Made by a program: the position numbers and the translations under genes | Assembly (NCBI RefSeq): GCF_000373565.1 | Contig: NZ_KB891802.1 | Coordinates: 179,644-243,643 of the forward strand | Source of the DNA: Streptomyces sp. HmicA12 | Lineage (GTDB): Bacteria > Actinomycetota > Actinomycetes > Streptomycetales > Streptomycetaceae | DNA length: 64,000 nucleotides | Direction: 5' to 3' | In this document: one piece after another, positions 16,584-24,186 of the stretch | Position numbering within the stretch: the first letter of the stretch is position 1 | Layout of the letters: each line of letters begins with the position of its first letter | The notes under the pieces: model-generated | The model's database searches: none | What the model was told of the DNA's origin: nothing | What the model saw: only the letters and a program-made list of their open reading frames with translations

Positions 16584-17191
16584 GTCGGCTGTGGCCCAGC
16601 GGTGACCGTGGATCCACGTTGCCGATCTATATTTGGCTGACCGGGATCCTCCTCTTCGCCGCGTTCGCCTTCTTCGCCTTCGCGCAAGCCGCGTCGGCGC
16701 GCAATGGTGCCCAATCGGCAGCGGATGCAGCTGCGTTGGCCGCGACACAGTCGGCGCGCGACGAGTTGGTCGTCGGTTTGGGGCAAGCCATCGGCGACGG
16801 CGATGACTGGCTCGACTGGTTGAACGGGCAGCAAGACCTCGCTGGGGGCGACGCACAGGCCGCAGCGAGCCAGCTGGCTGCCGAGAACGACGCAGAGGTC
16901 GTGGGACTCGCCAACTCCGAAGACGCCAAGGGCAACCCGGGCTATCAGGTGGAAGTGCGCACGCTCTACACGGTCGGCGACACGATCATCCCTGGTACGG
17001 AGAATCGGCACGCGACGGCGCAGGCCACCGCGGTGATTCAGCCTCGTTGCGACTTCCCGGTGGACGCCGACTTCAAGAAGGCCGTCCAGTTCACGTGTGA
17101 TGGCGCACAGTTCGAGATCGACCCCGAGGACTTCGACCCGGAGGACCTGCCGGACGCGTCGGCGCTGTTCTCCGTCCACCTGGCCGACTGA
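16580..17191 (+). CDS. TadG-like pilus protein (start codon uncertain)
   Basis: The frame encodes GDRGSTLPIYIWLTGILLFAAFAFFAFAQAASARNGAQSAADAAALAAT, split here only by reading; this is the RG-x-ATPIxx membrane helix plus NxxQxAADAAALAAA signature of Streptomyces TadG-related proteins. A roughly 140-residue external acidic domain follows, with two cysteines (PRCDFP, FTCDG). No ATG or GTG fits: candidates are CTG 16580, which would overlap the pilin stop, or TTG 16619 at the start of the hydrophobic helix. Upstream in-frame GTGs would overlap the whole pilin gene. It ends 21 nt before the lipoprotein gene. Confidence 0.72.
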   Translation: MSRLWPSGDRGSTLPIYIWLTGILLFAAFAFFAFAQAASARNGAQSAADAAALAATQSARDELVVGLGQAIGDGDDWLDWLNGQQDLAGGDAQAAASQLAAENDAEVVGLANSEDAKGNPGYQVEVRTLYTVGDTIIPGTENRHATAQATAVIQPRCDFPVDADFKKAVQFTCDGAQFEIDPEDFDPEDLPDASALFSVHLAD

Positions 17192-17212
17192 CGAGAAAGG
17201 GAAGCCGTAGCG

Positions 17213-17800
17213 ATGAATCTTCGGCGCACTACGACGACCCGCCGGGCGCTGGCCGCGGTGGCGATCACGACTGGGCTTGTCTTCTCCCTGGCCGGTTGTG
17301 GGGGCGACGGCGACAAGGAGGACGGAGCCTCCAAGTCCTCGGCGCCGGCGACGCAGAGGGAGAGTGGCGACAAGCCGGAAGCTTCCCAGTCGTCGACGGG
17401 GGAGCCGCTCGTGGAGGTCAAGAGCAACGGCATTACGCTCAAGGTCACATCGGCAAAGCGGGACCAGGGTGGGTTTGTCACCCTCAACGGCTCGGTGACG
17501 AACGGCACCTCGCACGTCTGGGTCGGGTCGACCTGGAAAAGCGACGAGCGCGAGTTGGCCTCCAACGGTGGTTCCTTGGCTGGAGCCAGCCTCGTCGACC
17601 AGGCTGGGAAGAAGAAGTACCTCGTTCTCAGGGACACCCAGGGACGCTGCCTCTGCACCAAATTTGAGGGCGGTATCAGTCAGGGCCAGTCCACAGACTG
17701 GTTCGCCCAATTCCCCGCACCCCCCGAGGGCACCACCTCCGTCCAGCTTCAGGTGCCGACCATGCCCCCGGCCCAACTCGACATCACCGAGGGCGAATGA
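17213..17800 (+). CDS. Putative lipoprotein of the Tad locus
   Basis: The 195-aa product has a basic start (NLRRTTTTRRA), a hydrophobic stretch and a lipobox LAGC at residues about 25-28, so it should be lipid-anchored on the outer face of the membrane. A Ser/Lys/Asp-rich linker precedes a beta-rich domain (from EVKSNGITLKVTSAKRDQGGFV) that contains a CLC motif. No family name is recognised. It starts behind AGAAAGGGAAG and is followed by the OmpA-like gene with one base between stop and start, which argues for one functional unit with that gene. Confidence 0.8.
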   Translation: MNLRRTTTTRRALAAVAITTGLVFSLAGCGGDGDKEDGASKSSAPATQRESGDKPEASQSSTGEPLVEVKSNGITLKVTSAKRDQGGFVTLNGSVTNGTSHVWVGSTWKSDERELASNGGSLAGASLVDQAGKKKYLVLRDTQGRCLCTKFEGGISQGQSTDWFAQFPAPPEGTTSVQLQVPTMPPAQLDITEGE

Positions 17801-17801
17801 C

Positions 17802-18416
17802 ATGCCCCGCCACCACCTGACCGCCGCCGCGCTCACGGTCCTCCTGCTCGCCACCGGCACCGCCGTGGCCCACGCCGACGACGCCCCCTCCACCCCGCCG
17901 GGCAGCGGCAGCACCGCCGCGCCCCCGGACGTGGACGCCAACAGTCCGGGCCTCAAGCTCGCCGACGGCGCCACGCTCGCGCCCGCCAAGGTGCTGGACA
18001 TCAAGTCGGTGGTCGAGGACCTGTCCGGCGACGAGCGGCGCTCCGACACCAGCGAGACCGTGACGTTCGCGCTCCAGGCCGAGGTGCTGTTCCCGAAGGA
18101 CAGCGCGAAACTCAACCCGGACGCGAGGTCCCGCATCCAGGCGATCGCGGACGAGATCGGCACCCAGAAGGCCAGCACGGTCAGGGTGTTCGGGTTCACC
18201 GACAACCTGGGTTCGTACGCGCACGGCCTGACGCTCTCCAAGAAGCGCGCGGAGGCCGTCCACGACGAACTGACGGCGGCGCTCGGCGCGTCGGGCGGGG
18301 ACGTCACGTTCCAGGTCCGTGGCTACAGCGAGGACTACCCGATCGCGGACAACGGCAGCGAGCAAGGCCGCAAGAAGAACCGCCGGGTGGAGGTGTCCTT
18401 CCCGAAGAGCGGCTGA
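17802..18416 (+). CDS. OmpA-family peptidoglycan-associated protein
   Basis: The 204-aa protein has a signal peptide (HHLTAAALTVLLLATGTAVAHA) and a C-terminal OmpA/MotB domain. Marks are the strand LQAEVLFPKDSAKLNPDARSR, the helix pair, GFTDNLGSYAHGLTLSKKRAE and the ending NRRVEVSF. Such domains bind the diaminopimelate of peptidoglycan. In a Gram-positive host it would be secreted and tethered to the wall rather than to an outer membrane. It closes the Tad locus, one base after the lipoprotein gene, and may help hold pilus components in the wall. Confidence 0.88.
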   Translation: MPRHHLTAAALTVLLLATGTAVAHADDAPSTPPGSGSTAAPPDVDANSPGLKLADGATLAPAKVLDIKSVVEDLSGDERRSDTSETVTFALQAEVLFPKDSAKLNPDARSRIQAIADEIGTQKASTVRVFGFTDNLGSYAHGLTLSKKRAEAVHDELTAALGASGGDVTFQVRGYSEDYPIADNGSEQGRKKNRRVEVSFPKSG

Positions 18417-18419
18417 GGT

Positions 18420-18716
18420 TCAGCGCCAGGCGTGGCGGATCCTCAGCCGGCCGTACGCGGACGCGACCTTGAGGACCCGGGGCACCCGCCACGCCCCGCC
18501 CCGCTTGATCCGGCCGCCCGCCGCGGCGATCGTGGACGGGACGACGGGCGGCTCCTGCGGGAGCGAGGCAAGGGCGGGCTCCAAGTCGCCGGACGTCTCG
18601 GCGGTGAGGATGCGATGCAGGCGTCCGTCCATCTCCTCGTGCGAGATGTGCCCCTGGGCGTACGCCTCCCGCACACGCCGTACGGCTGCGTCGCGGTCGT
18701 CCTGAAGAGTGCTCAC
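18420..18716 (-). CDS. DUF1707 domain protein
   Basis: With GTG 18716, preceded by AAGGTGA at good spacing, the product is 98 aa. The first half is a DUF1707 (SHOCT-like) module: DAAVRRVREAYAQGHISHEEMDGRLHRIL. The second half is short, basic and lacks a membrane span. DUF1707 modules occur at the N-terminus of many actinobacterial membrane proteins; their role is unknown. The gene converges on the OmpA-like gene with a 3-nt gap and lies just after the kinase gene, so it may be co-transcribed with the kinase. Confidence 0.8.
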   Translation of the reverse strand: MSTLQDDRDAAVRRVREAYAQGHISHEEMDGRLHRILTAETSGDLEPALASLPQEPPVVPSTIAAAGGRIKRGGAWRVPRVLKVASAYGRLRIRHAWR

Positions 18717-18740
18717 CGCTTCACCTTGGATCGGCACGCG

Positions 18741-20495
18741 CTAAGGCTTCCGCCAGATCGTCATGTCCACCCTCAGGAAAGCGAGTTCGGGCATCGCGGT
18801 CGACTTCACGTCGAGGACGAGCGAGGCGATGTCGCCGTCGGCGCTGCGCACACAGAACTGCGTTCCGGCCGCCGCCCCGGACAGATTCCACGTGCGGTAC
18901 TTCTTCGACCTGGTCATGAGCTCGCACATGTCGCGGTCGGCGTCCGGCTTCCCGTAGATCTGCATGAACGAGGCCGTGTCGCTGGTCAGTTCACAGCTGA
19001 CCTGCTTGCAGGAGAACCGGATCTCGCCCTTGCGGTCGTCGCGCTGGAACGGATCCTTGAAGCTCAGCGAGCTCTTCGCGTCCAGATTCAGCCCGGCGTG
19101 CGCATCGGCCGTCGGCGTCGCGGACACGGCCCCGTCGGAACCAGAACCCGAACCCGACCCCGACCCCGACCCCGTCGTCCCCTTTCCCGCGCCGCGCTCG
19201 CCGTCGGCGTCCGCCTTCACCCCCGCCGCGGACGCCGCCGGCGACGGAGACACGGAGGCCGAGGCCGAAGATCCCGAACCAGCCGCCCCCTTGGCCGAGT
19301 TCGAGCCGTCATGGCCGCTGCGCAAACCCCCCGCCGCGTCCATCACCGTCCACGCCAGGACCGACAGCACCAGGACGCCCGCGGCCACGGCCGCGCCCAC
19401 GGCGAGTCTCGCCCCGCGACTGCGCGCGGGCGGGCCGCTCGGCTCGGTCGGCGGCGCCCACGGGTCCCGGGGCCGCACCTGCGTCCGCGCCTGCGGATCC
19501 GTCGTGACCAGCGGCATCGGGTGCACCGTGTGCACGGCGGTCGGCGCGGGCGTGGACGCGGGTACCGGCGCCGGGGCCGGGACCTCGGGCCCCGTCACCT
19601 CCTGCCAGACCGTGGGCCCCGCACCCGTGTCGGCGCCGCTGCCGAGCTGCTCCCGGCACCAGCTCATGATCTCCGGGAGCGTGGCCCGTTCGGCCGGGTC
19701 GGTGGCCAGGCAGCGGGCCATCAGCGGCCGCAGCGGCTCGGGGAGCGGGGACAGGTCGGGCTCGGAGTGGACGATCCGGTAGAGGACGCTGACCGCCGGC
19801 CCTTCCCCGTACAGGGGCGTGCCGAGCGCGGCGAACGCCGCCGTCTGACCGAGCGAGAACACATCGGTCGCCGCCGTGACCGCCGCGCCGGACGCCTGCT
19901 CGGGCGCCATGAACTGCGGCGTGCCGACGGCCATGCCCGCACCCGTCGCGGTGAACGAACTGGCGTCGGAGGCAAGGGAGATGCCGAAGTCGATGACGCG
20001 CGGGCCGTCGGAGGCGAGGAGCACGTTCGACGGCTTGAGGTCGCGGTGCACGACCCCCGCCGCGTGGATGGCCTGCAGCGCCTCGGCCACGCCCGCCATC
20101 AGCCACAGCACCGCGGGCACCGGCAGCGGACCTCGCCGGTGGACCGCCTGCGCGAGCGAGGGCCCGGGCACGTACAGCGTGGCCAGCCACGGCGGGTTGC
20201 CGTCCGCGTCGCCGTCGATCAGCTCGGCGGTGTACGCGCCCCGCACCCGCCGTGCCGACTCCATCTCCCGGCGGAAGCGCCGCCGGAAGGTCGGGTCGTC
20301 GGCGAGTTCGGGACGTACGACTTTGATCGCCACCGGGCGGCCGCCCTGCGTGTGCGAGAGATAGACCCGGCCCATGCCGCCCGCGCCGATCCGTGCCGCC
20401 AGCCGGTAGCCGGCCACCACGGCCGGGTCCTCCGGCTGCAGCGGTGTGAAACCGGCCCCCGGATCAGCCTGCCGGCCGCCCCCCGAGAGATCCAT
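18741..20495 (-). CDS. Membrane Ser/Thr protein kinase (Hanks type)
   Basis: From ATG 20495 the protein is 584 aa. The kinase domain covers residues about 30-285: glycine loop GAGGMGRVY, Lys58 in AIKVV, HRDLKPSN with Asp152, DFG at 169-171 and APEQ in the activation segment. A proline-rich juxtamembrane region and one membrane helix (LAVGAAVAAGVLVLSVLAWTV) follow, then a Ser/Gly/Ala low-complexity linker and a ~130-residue external domain with two cysteines (FSCKQVSCEL). It should sense an extracellular signal and phosphorylate cytosolic targets. It has no PASTA repeats, so it is not PknB. A perfect inverted repeat lies 40 nt upstream of the start. Confidence 0.93.
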   Translation of the reverse strand: MDLSGGGRQADPGAGFTPLQPEDPAVVAGYRLAARIGAGGMGRVYLSHTQGGRPVAIKVVRPELADDPTFRRRFRREMESARRVRGAYTAELIDGDADGNPPWLATLYVPGPSLAQAVHRRGPLPVPAVLWLMAGVAEALQAIHAAGVVHRDLKPSNVLLASDGPRVIDFGISLASDASSFTATGAGMAVGTPQFMAPEQASGAAVTAATDVFSLGQTAAFAALGTPLYGEGPAVSVLYRIVHSEPDLSPLPEPLRPLMARCLATDPAERATLPEIMSWCREQLGSGADTGAGPTVWQEVTGPEVPAPAPVPASTPAPTAVHTVHPMPLVTTDPQARTQVRPRDPWAPPTEPSGPPARSRGARLAVGAAVAAGVLVLSVLAWTVMDAAGGLRSGHDGSNSAKGAAGSGSSASASVSPSPAASAAGVKADADGERGAGKGTTGSGSGSGSGSGSDGAVSATPTADAHAGLNLDAKSSLSFKDPFQRDDRKGEIRFSCKQVSCELTSDTASFMQIYGKPDADRDMCELMTRSKKYRTWNLSGAAAGTQFCVRSADGDIASLVLDVKSTAMPELAFLRVDMTIWRKP

Positions 20496-20534
20496 GATCC
20501 CTACGCCCCTCTTCCCCTGGTCCCCTGAACCCCC

Positions 20535-20553
20535 GGTCAACCAATGGTTGACC
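20535..20553. promoter_or_regulatory. Perfect 19-bp inverted repeat upstream of the kinase gene
   Basis: GGTCAACCAATGGTTGACC is a perfect 9+1+9 palindrome, 40 nt upstream of the kinase start on the minus strand. The TGACC/GGTCA half-sites resemble operator half-sites of several regulator families (for example GntR or TetR types), but no specific factor can be named. The location suits an operator overlapping or just downstream of the promoter. Confidence 0.5.
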
Positions 20554-20667
20554 CTCGAACATCCGGCAGCAGCCTATGCCGAGTGGGGCGGGACCGCTCG
20601 GGTGGTGCGGGCGAGAAGAGGGAGAGGGGCCGGGAGAGGGGGCCGGGAGAGGGGAAGGAGCAGGTGC

Positions 20668-21984
20668 CTAGAGCTTCACCGGCAGCGAGTCCACCCCGTA
20701 CACGATCGACAGCTTCCTGAACTCCAGATCGGCGGGCTCGACCGCGAGCTGCAACTCGGGGAAACGGCGCACCAGTTGAGGAAAGGCGGCGCGCAGCTCC
20801 ATCTTGCCGAGCTCGGCGCCGATGCAGCGGTGGATGCCGTAGCCGAAGGCCAGGTGCGAGGAGGTGGGCGGGCGCGCGGGCAGGAACGCGTCCATGTCGT
20901 CGTCGGGCCCCCCGAGCCGCGGGTCCCGGTCGGCGGCGCTGAGCGAGACGATCACGATGTCGCCGCCGGATATCGGTATGCCGCCGATCTCGACGTCCTC
21001 GCGGGCGAAGCGCGGGAAGGCGGTCTGCACGACCGTCAGGTGACGCAGCAGCTCGTCGACGAAGGGAGCCGCGACCGCCGCCGGGTCCTCCGCGTCGCGC
21101 AGAGCCGTGAAGTGCTCACGGTCCCGCAGCATGATCATGGTGCCCAGGGCGAGCATGCTCGCCGTCGTCTCCAGGCCGCCGGTGAGCACCCCGTCCGCGA
21201 GGCCCGTCAGCTCCTCGTCGGTGATGTTGTCGCCGTGCTCGCGCACCAGCATGCCGAGCAGGCCCTCGCCCGGGTTGCGCCGCTGCTCGGCGACGACGCC
21301 GCGCAGATAGTCGAGCGACTGGGACACGGCCCCGAAGGACGCGCCCGCGCCGCCCAGCACGTCGAAGCGGGCGACGGAGAACTGCTGGAACGCCTCCCGC
21401 TCCTCGTACGGCACCCCGAGCAGCTCGCAGATCACCAGCGCGGGCACCGGCATCCCGAAGTGCTCGACGAAGTCGGCGGTGCCGTCCGGCGACTCGCGCG
21501 CAGCCTTCTCCAGCTGCGCCAGCTGCTCCTCGACGATCGCGTGGATGCGCGGCGTCAGACGGGACAGGCGCCGCATCGTGAACTCGGGCGTGAGCAGCCT
21601 GCGCAGCCGCGTGTGGTCCGGCGGGTCGCAGAAGCCGAGCCCGCCCGGGTTCTGGTCGGCGCCGGCACCCCCCACGCCGACCAGGTGCCGGAAGTCGTTG
21701 CTGAACGCCTTGGCGTTGCCGAGGACCTCCTTCGCCTCGTCGTAGCCCGAGACCAGCCAGACCGTCATGGCCGGGATCGGGAGTCTGCTGACCGGCTCGC
21801 GGTCGCGCAGCGCGCCGATCTCGGGCACCGGGTCGACGCCCTCACGGCGCAGTGGCAGCAGGGCGCCGTCGGGCAGCTTCGACAAAATCGAGAGGTCCAG
21901 GCCCGTCCCCTTCCTCCGCAACCGGGAGAAGTAGAGACGGGTCAGCCAGCTCGCTATCGCGGAACGTGCGGAACGTACGTACAT
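20668..21984 (-). CDS. Cytochrome P450
   Basis: This 438-aa bacterial class I-type P450 has all core marks: I-helix GGLETTAS at about 269-276, ExxR at 311-314 (ELLR), and the heme loop FGYGIHRCIG with Cys387. An N-terminal extension of about 40 residues is basic and amphipathic. The gene is alone on the minus strand between the kinase and the DinB-like gene, with no ferredoxin next to it, so electrons must come from elsewhere. The closest families are the Streptomyces CYP105/107-like groups; substrate unknown. Confidence 0.92.
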   Translation of the reverse strand: MYVRSARSAIASWLTRLYFSRLRRKGTGLDLSILSKLPDGALLPLRREGVDPVPEIGALRDREPVSRLPIPAMTVWLVSGYDEAKEVLGNAKAFSNDFRHLVGVGGAGADQNPGGLGFCDPPDHTRLRRLLTPEFTMRRLSRLTPRIHAIVEEQLAQLEKAARESPDGTADFVEHFGMPVPALVICELLGVPYEEREAFQQFSVARFDVLGGAGASFGAVSQSLDYLRGVVAEQRRNPGEGLLGMLVREHGDNITDEELTGLADGVLTGGLETTASMLALGTMIMLRDREHFTALRDAEDPAAVAAPFVDELLRHLTVVQTAFPRFAREDVEIGGIPISGGDIVIVSLSAADRDPRLGGPDDDMDAFLPARPPTSSHLAFGYGIHRCIGAELGKMELRAAFPQLVRRFPELQLAVEPADLEFRKLSIVYGVDSLPVKL

Positions 21985-22171
21985 GTGCTCGCATCTCTGC
22001 GGTGAGGTGGTGGGACGGACGGACCCGGCGTGGGGACACGGGCCATGGTTCTGGTGAGGCGGGGGTGCGCCAAGGGTATGTGCGACACCCGGGGTCCGGG
22101 GAAGAGGGCCAGCCCCTGGGAAGACCCTGTGGACAACCCCCGAGCCGCTCTCGGGGCGACCCCCGCGGTGC

Positions 22172-22696
22172 TCACGCCTCCGGGTCGGCCGGCGGCAGGA
22201 ACCCGGTCGTGCCGTCGATCAGCTCCCGCAGGATGTCCATGTGGCCGAGGTGCCGGGTGGTCTCCTCCAGCATGTGCACGAGGACCCAGCGCATCGACAC
22301 CGTCCGCCCGTCCCAGGCCGTGCCCGTCGTCTCCAGCGGGATCTCGGCGATCGCCCGGTCGGCGGCGGCGCGCGCCCGCGCGTAGAAGGCGAGCAGGCTC
22401 TGCACCGTCTCGTCCTCGGCCGGGACGATGTCCTCGCCCTCGTACGGGTCGAACCACAACTGCTCGGTCTCGCGCCCGAACGTCTCGCAGAACCAGCCGT
22501 ACTCGACCGTCGCCAGATGCTTCACGAGGCCCAGCAGGCTGGTCCCCGACGGCGTCATCGGCCGTCGCGCCCGCTCCTCGTCCAGCCCCTCCAGCTTCCA
22601 CACGACGCCGTCCCGGTGCCGGTCGAGCGCCACATGCAGGCTTTCCTTCTCCCCGCCCTCGTACGGGACGTGCCTCATCGTCGCCTTGCCTGTCAT
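22172..22696 (-). CDS. DinB-like (DUF664) protein
   Basis: The 174-aa protein starts at ATG 22696 behind GGGAGG. It has the four-helix DinB/YfiT layout with the three spaced histidines that hold a metal in this superfamily: one in LVKHLATVEYGWF near residue 60, and two in LVHMLEETTRHLGHMDILREL near residues 140-155. Relatives include mycothiol-dependent transferases and isomerases. The exact reaction is unknown; a thiol-transferase role is typical for actinobacterial members. It is divergent from the methyltransferase gene, sharing a short promoter region. Confidence 0.85.
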   Translation of the reverse strand: MTGKATMRHVPYEGGEKESLHVALDRHRDGVVWKLEGLDEERARRPMTPSGTSLLGLVKHLATVEYGWFCETFGRETEQLWFDPYEGEDIVPAEDETVQSLLAFYARARAAADRAIAEIPLETTGTAWDGRTVSMRWVLVHMLEETTRHLGHMDILRELIDGTTGFLPPADPEA

Positions 22697-22801
22697 GCCT
22701 GTGCCTCCCCGTGCGCATGATCCGGAGCAGAGGTCCGGTGGGCAGAAAGTAGCAGTGCCCGCCGACAAAAGAAGATGAGAGCGCTTACGCCTCTTGGGAC
22801 C

Positions 22802-23572
22802 ATGAATGACATGGAACACCGGAGTTACGAGGAACTTGTCGCCGAAGCCGTCGCCGCGCCCACCGAGGGATGGGACTTCTCCTGGTTCGAGGGCCGCGCC
22901 ACCGAGGAGCGCCCTTCCTGGGGATACGCGGGCCTGATGGGCGAGCGGCTGGCCGCCGTCGACTCGGCCCTCGACCTGCACACCGGCGGCGGCGAGGTGC
23001 TGAACCTGGCGCCGAAGCTGCCGCCCCTGATGGCCGCGACCGAGGGCTGGCCGCCGAACGTGACGAAGGCCTCCCGGCTGCTCGCCCCGCGCGGCGTGGT
23101 CGTGGTCGCGTCCCCCGACGACGCCCCGCTGCCCTTCGCCGACGCCACCTTCGACCTGGTCACCGCCCGCCACCCGGTGAAGGCGCACTTCACCGAGATC
23201 GCCCGCGTACTGCGCCCCGGCGGTACCTACTTCGCCCAACACGTGGGCCCCAGCAGCGTGTTCGAGGTCGTCGAGTACTTCCTCGGCCCGCAGCCGGAGG
23301 AGGTCCGCGGGGGCCGCGACCCGCAGGGCGAGGTCGCCGAGGCGCGGGCGGCCGGCCTGGACCTCGTCGACCTGCGCGCCGAGCGGCTGCGCATCGAGTT
23401 CTACGACATCGGGGCGGTCGTCCACTTCCTGCGCAAGGTCGTCTGGATGGTCCCCGGCTTCACAGCCGAGGCGTACGAGCCCCGACTCCGCGCGCTGCAC
23501 GCCCGGATCGAGCGGGAGGGCCCGTTCGTGGCCCACAGCACCCGACACCTGATCGAGGCCCGCAAACCGTAG
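22802..23572 (+). CDS. SAM-dependent methyltransferase (class I)
   Basis: The 256-aa product (ATG 22802, or ATG 22811) has a Rossmann-type methyltransferase core. Motif I is ALDLHTGGGEVL near residue 55, the acidic motif II region is VVVVASPDDAPLPFADATFDLV, and FTEIARVLRPGGTYFAQHVG is motif post-I/III. It resembles UbiE/COQ5-like small-molecule methyltransferases; the substrate is unknown. It is divergent from the DinB-like gene with only 105 nt between start codons. Confidence 0.88.
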   Translation: MNDMEHRSYEELVAEAVAAPTEGWDFSWFEGRATEERPSWGYAGLMGERLAAVDSALDLHTGGGEVLNLAPKLPPLMAATEGWPPNVTKASRLLAPRGVVVVASPDDAPLPFADATFDLVTARHPVKAHFTEIARVLRPGGTYFAQHVGPSSVFEVVEYFLGPQPEEVRGGRDPQGEVAEARAAGLDLVDLRAERLRIEFYDIGAVVHFLRKVVWMVPGFTAEAYEPRLRALHARIEREGPFVAHSTRHLIEARKP

Positions 23573-24009
23573 GGGCGCGGCAGGGCAACCGCCGTGGATC
23601 GGCCGAAATCGGGCGCCCGGAGCGACCGATTCCGCATCGTTATCGAGACGCACTCGATCCCCACGTAAACCTCACGTAAGTTCAGACCAACGGCAATTCG
23701 CGTGAGCAAAGCTGCGCGGCGGTACCGCGCTGCGGAGGGGGCTGCGCGGTACCGCATGCCTCCCGCGCCGCGCGCACCCCACCTTTCCCGGCCCTTCGCC
23801 GCCCTTCGCGTCCTCGCCCGTCCGCGCGACCCGAATGCGCCATATCCGTGACGGCTCTCCGGTCGGCCCCGGGCGCGTCAACGCGGTGCATGACACGGGA
23901 GAGGGATGCCGATTCTCCGGCGGCGCCCCTGTGAACACGGGGCCCAGGGGGCCTGTGAGCCAGCTGTGGAGCGGCCGGAAAGCTACCTCCGGGAGTCGCC
24001 GGGCGGTTG
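23573..24009. other. Intergenic region without a convincing gene
   Basis: This 437-nt gap precedes a small RNA. It begins with a partial copy of the dispersed repeat (CCGTAGGGGCGCGG). It holds a direct repeat of ACGTAA near 23665-23680 and a pair of identical GCGGTACCGC palindromes. Open frames on either strand here lack ribosome-binding sites and have no family resemblance, so I do not call them. Confidence 0.6.
23719..23755. repeat. Two copies of the palindrome GCGGTACCGC
   Basis: The perfect 10-bp palindrome GCGGTACCGC occurs at 23719-23728 and again at 23746-23755, 27 bp apart centre to centre and each preceded by GCTGCG. The spacing of about 2.5 helical turns could hold two dimers of a regulator, or the pair could be a simple local duplication. 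Confidence 0.45.
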
Positions 24010-24119
24010 CGGAGAGTAGTTGTGGCACGCCGATGCACGCATCCGCACTTACAAAGGGTTATGGTGGAAACCCCCCCTCGGGCCGGTCCGTCTCCCCCCC
24101 ACGGACCGGCCCGTTTTTT
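24010..24119 (+). ncRNA. Probable 6C small RNA
   Basis: The segment CGCATCCGCACTTACAAAGG leads to two C-rich loops. The first run is seven C after GGGTT...AAACCC. The second lies in the loop of a perfect 13-bp hairpin (24079-24091 with 24101-24113) and is CTCCCCCCC, followed by TTTTTT at 24114-24119. Two stem-loops with at least six consecutive C residues and a strong terminator are the hallmark of the actinobacterial 6C RNA. The 5' end is approximate. It would terminate before the convergent aldo/keto reductase gene. The family assignment is from memory of its consensus. Confidence 0.62.
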
Positions 24120-24186
24120 GTCCGTACAACTGGACGTGACAAGCCCCGCTCAGGGGCCCGTCCCGCCCGTGGCCGGTCCGCTCGGA

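Noticed and set aside
23672-24038. Minus-strand 118-aa frames overlapping the geneless stretch and small RNA
   Set aside because: They have no ribosome-binding site, low-complexity Arg/Pro composition, and overlap the 6C RNA.
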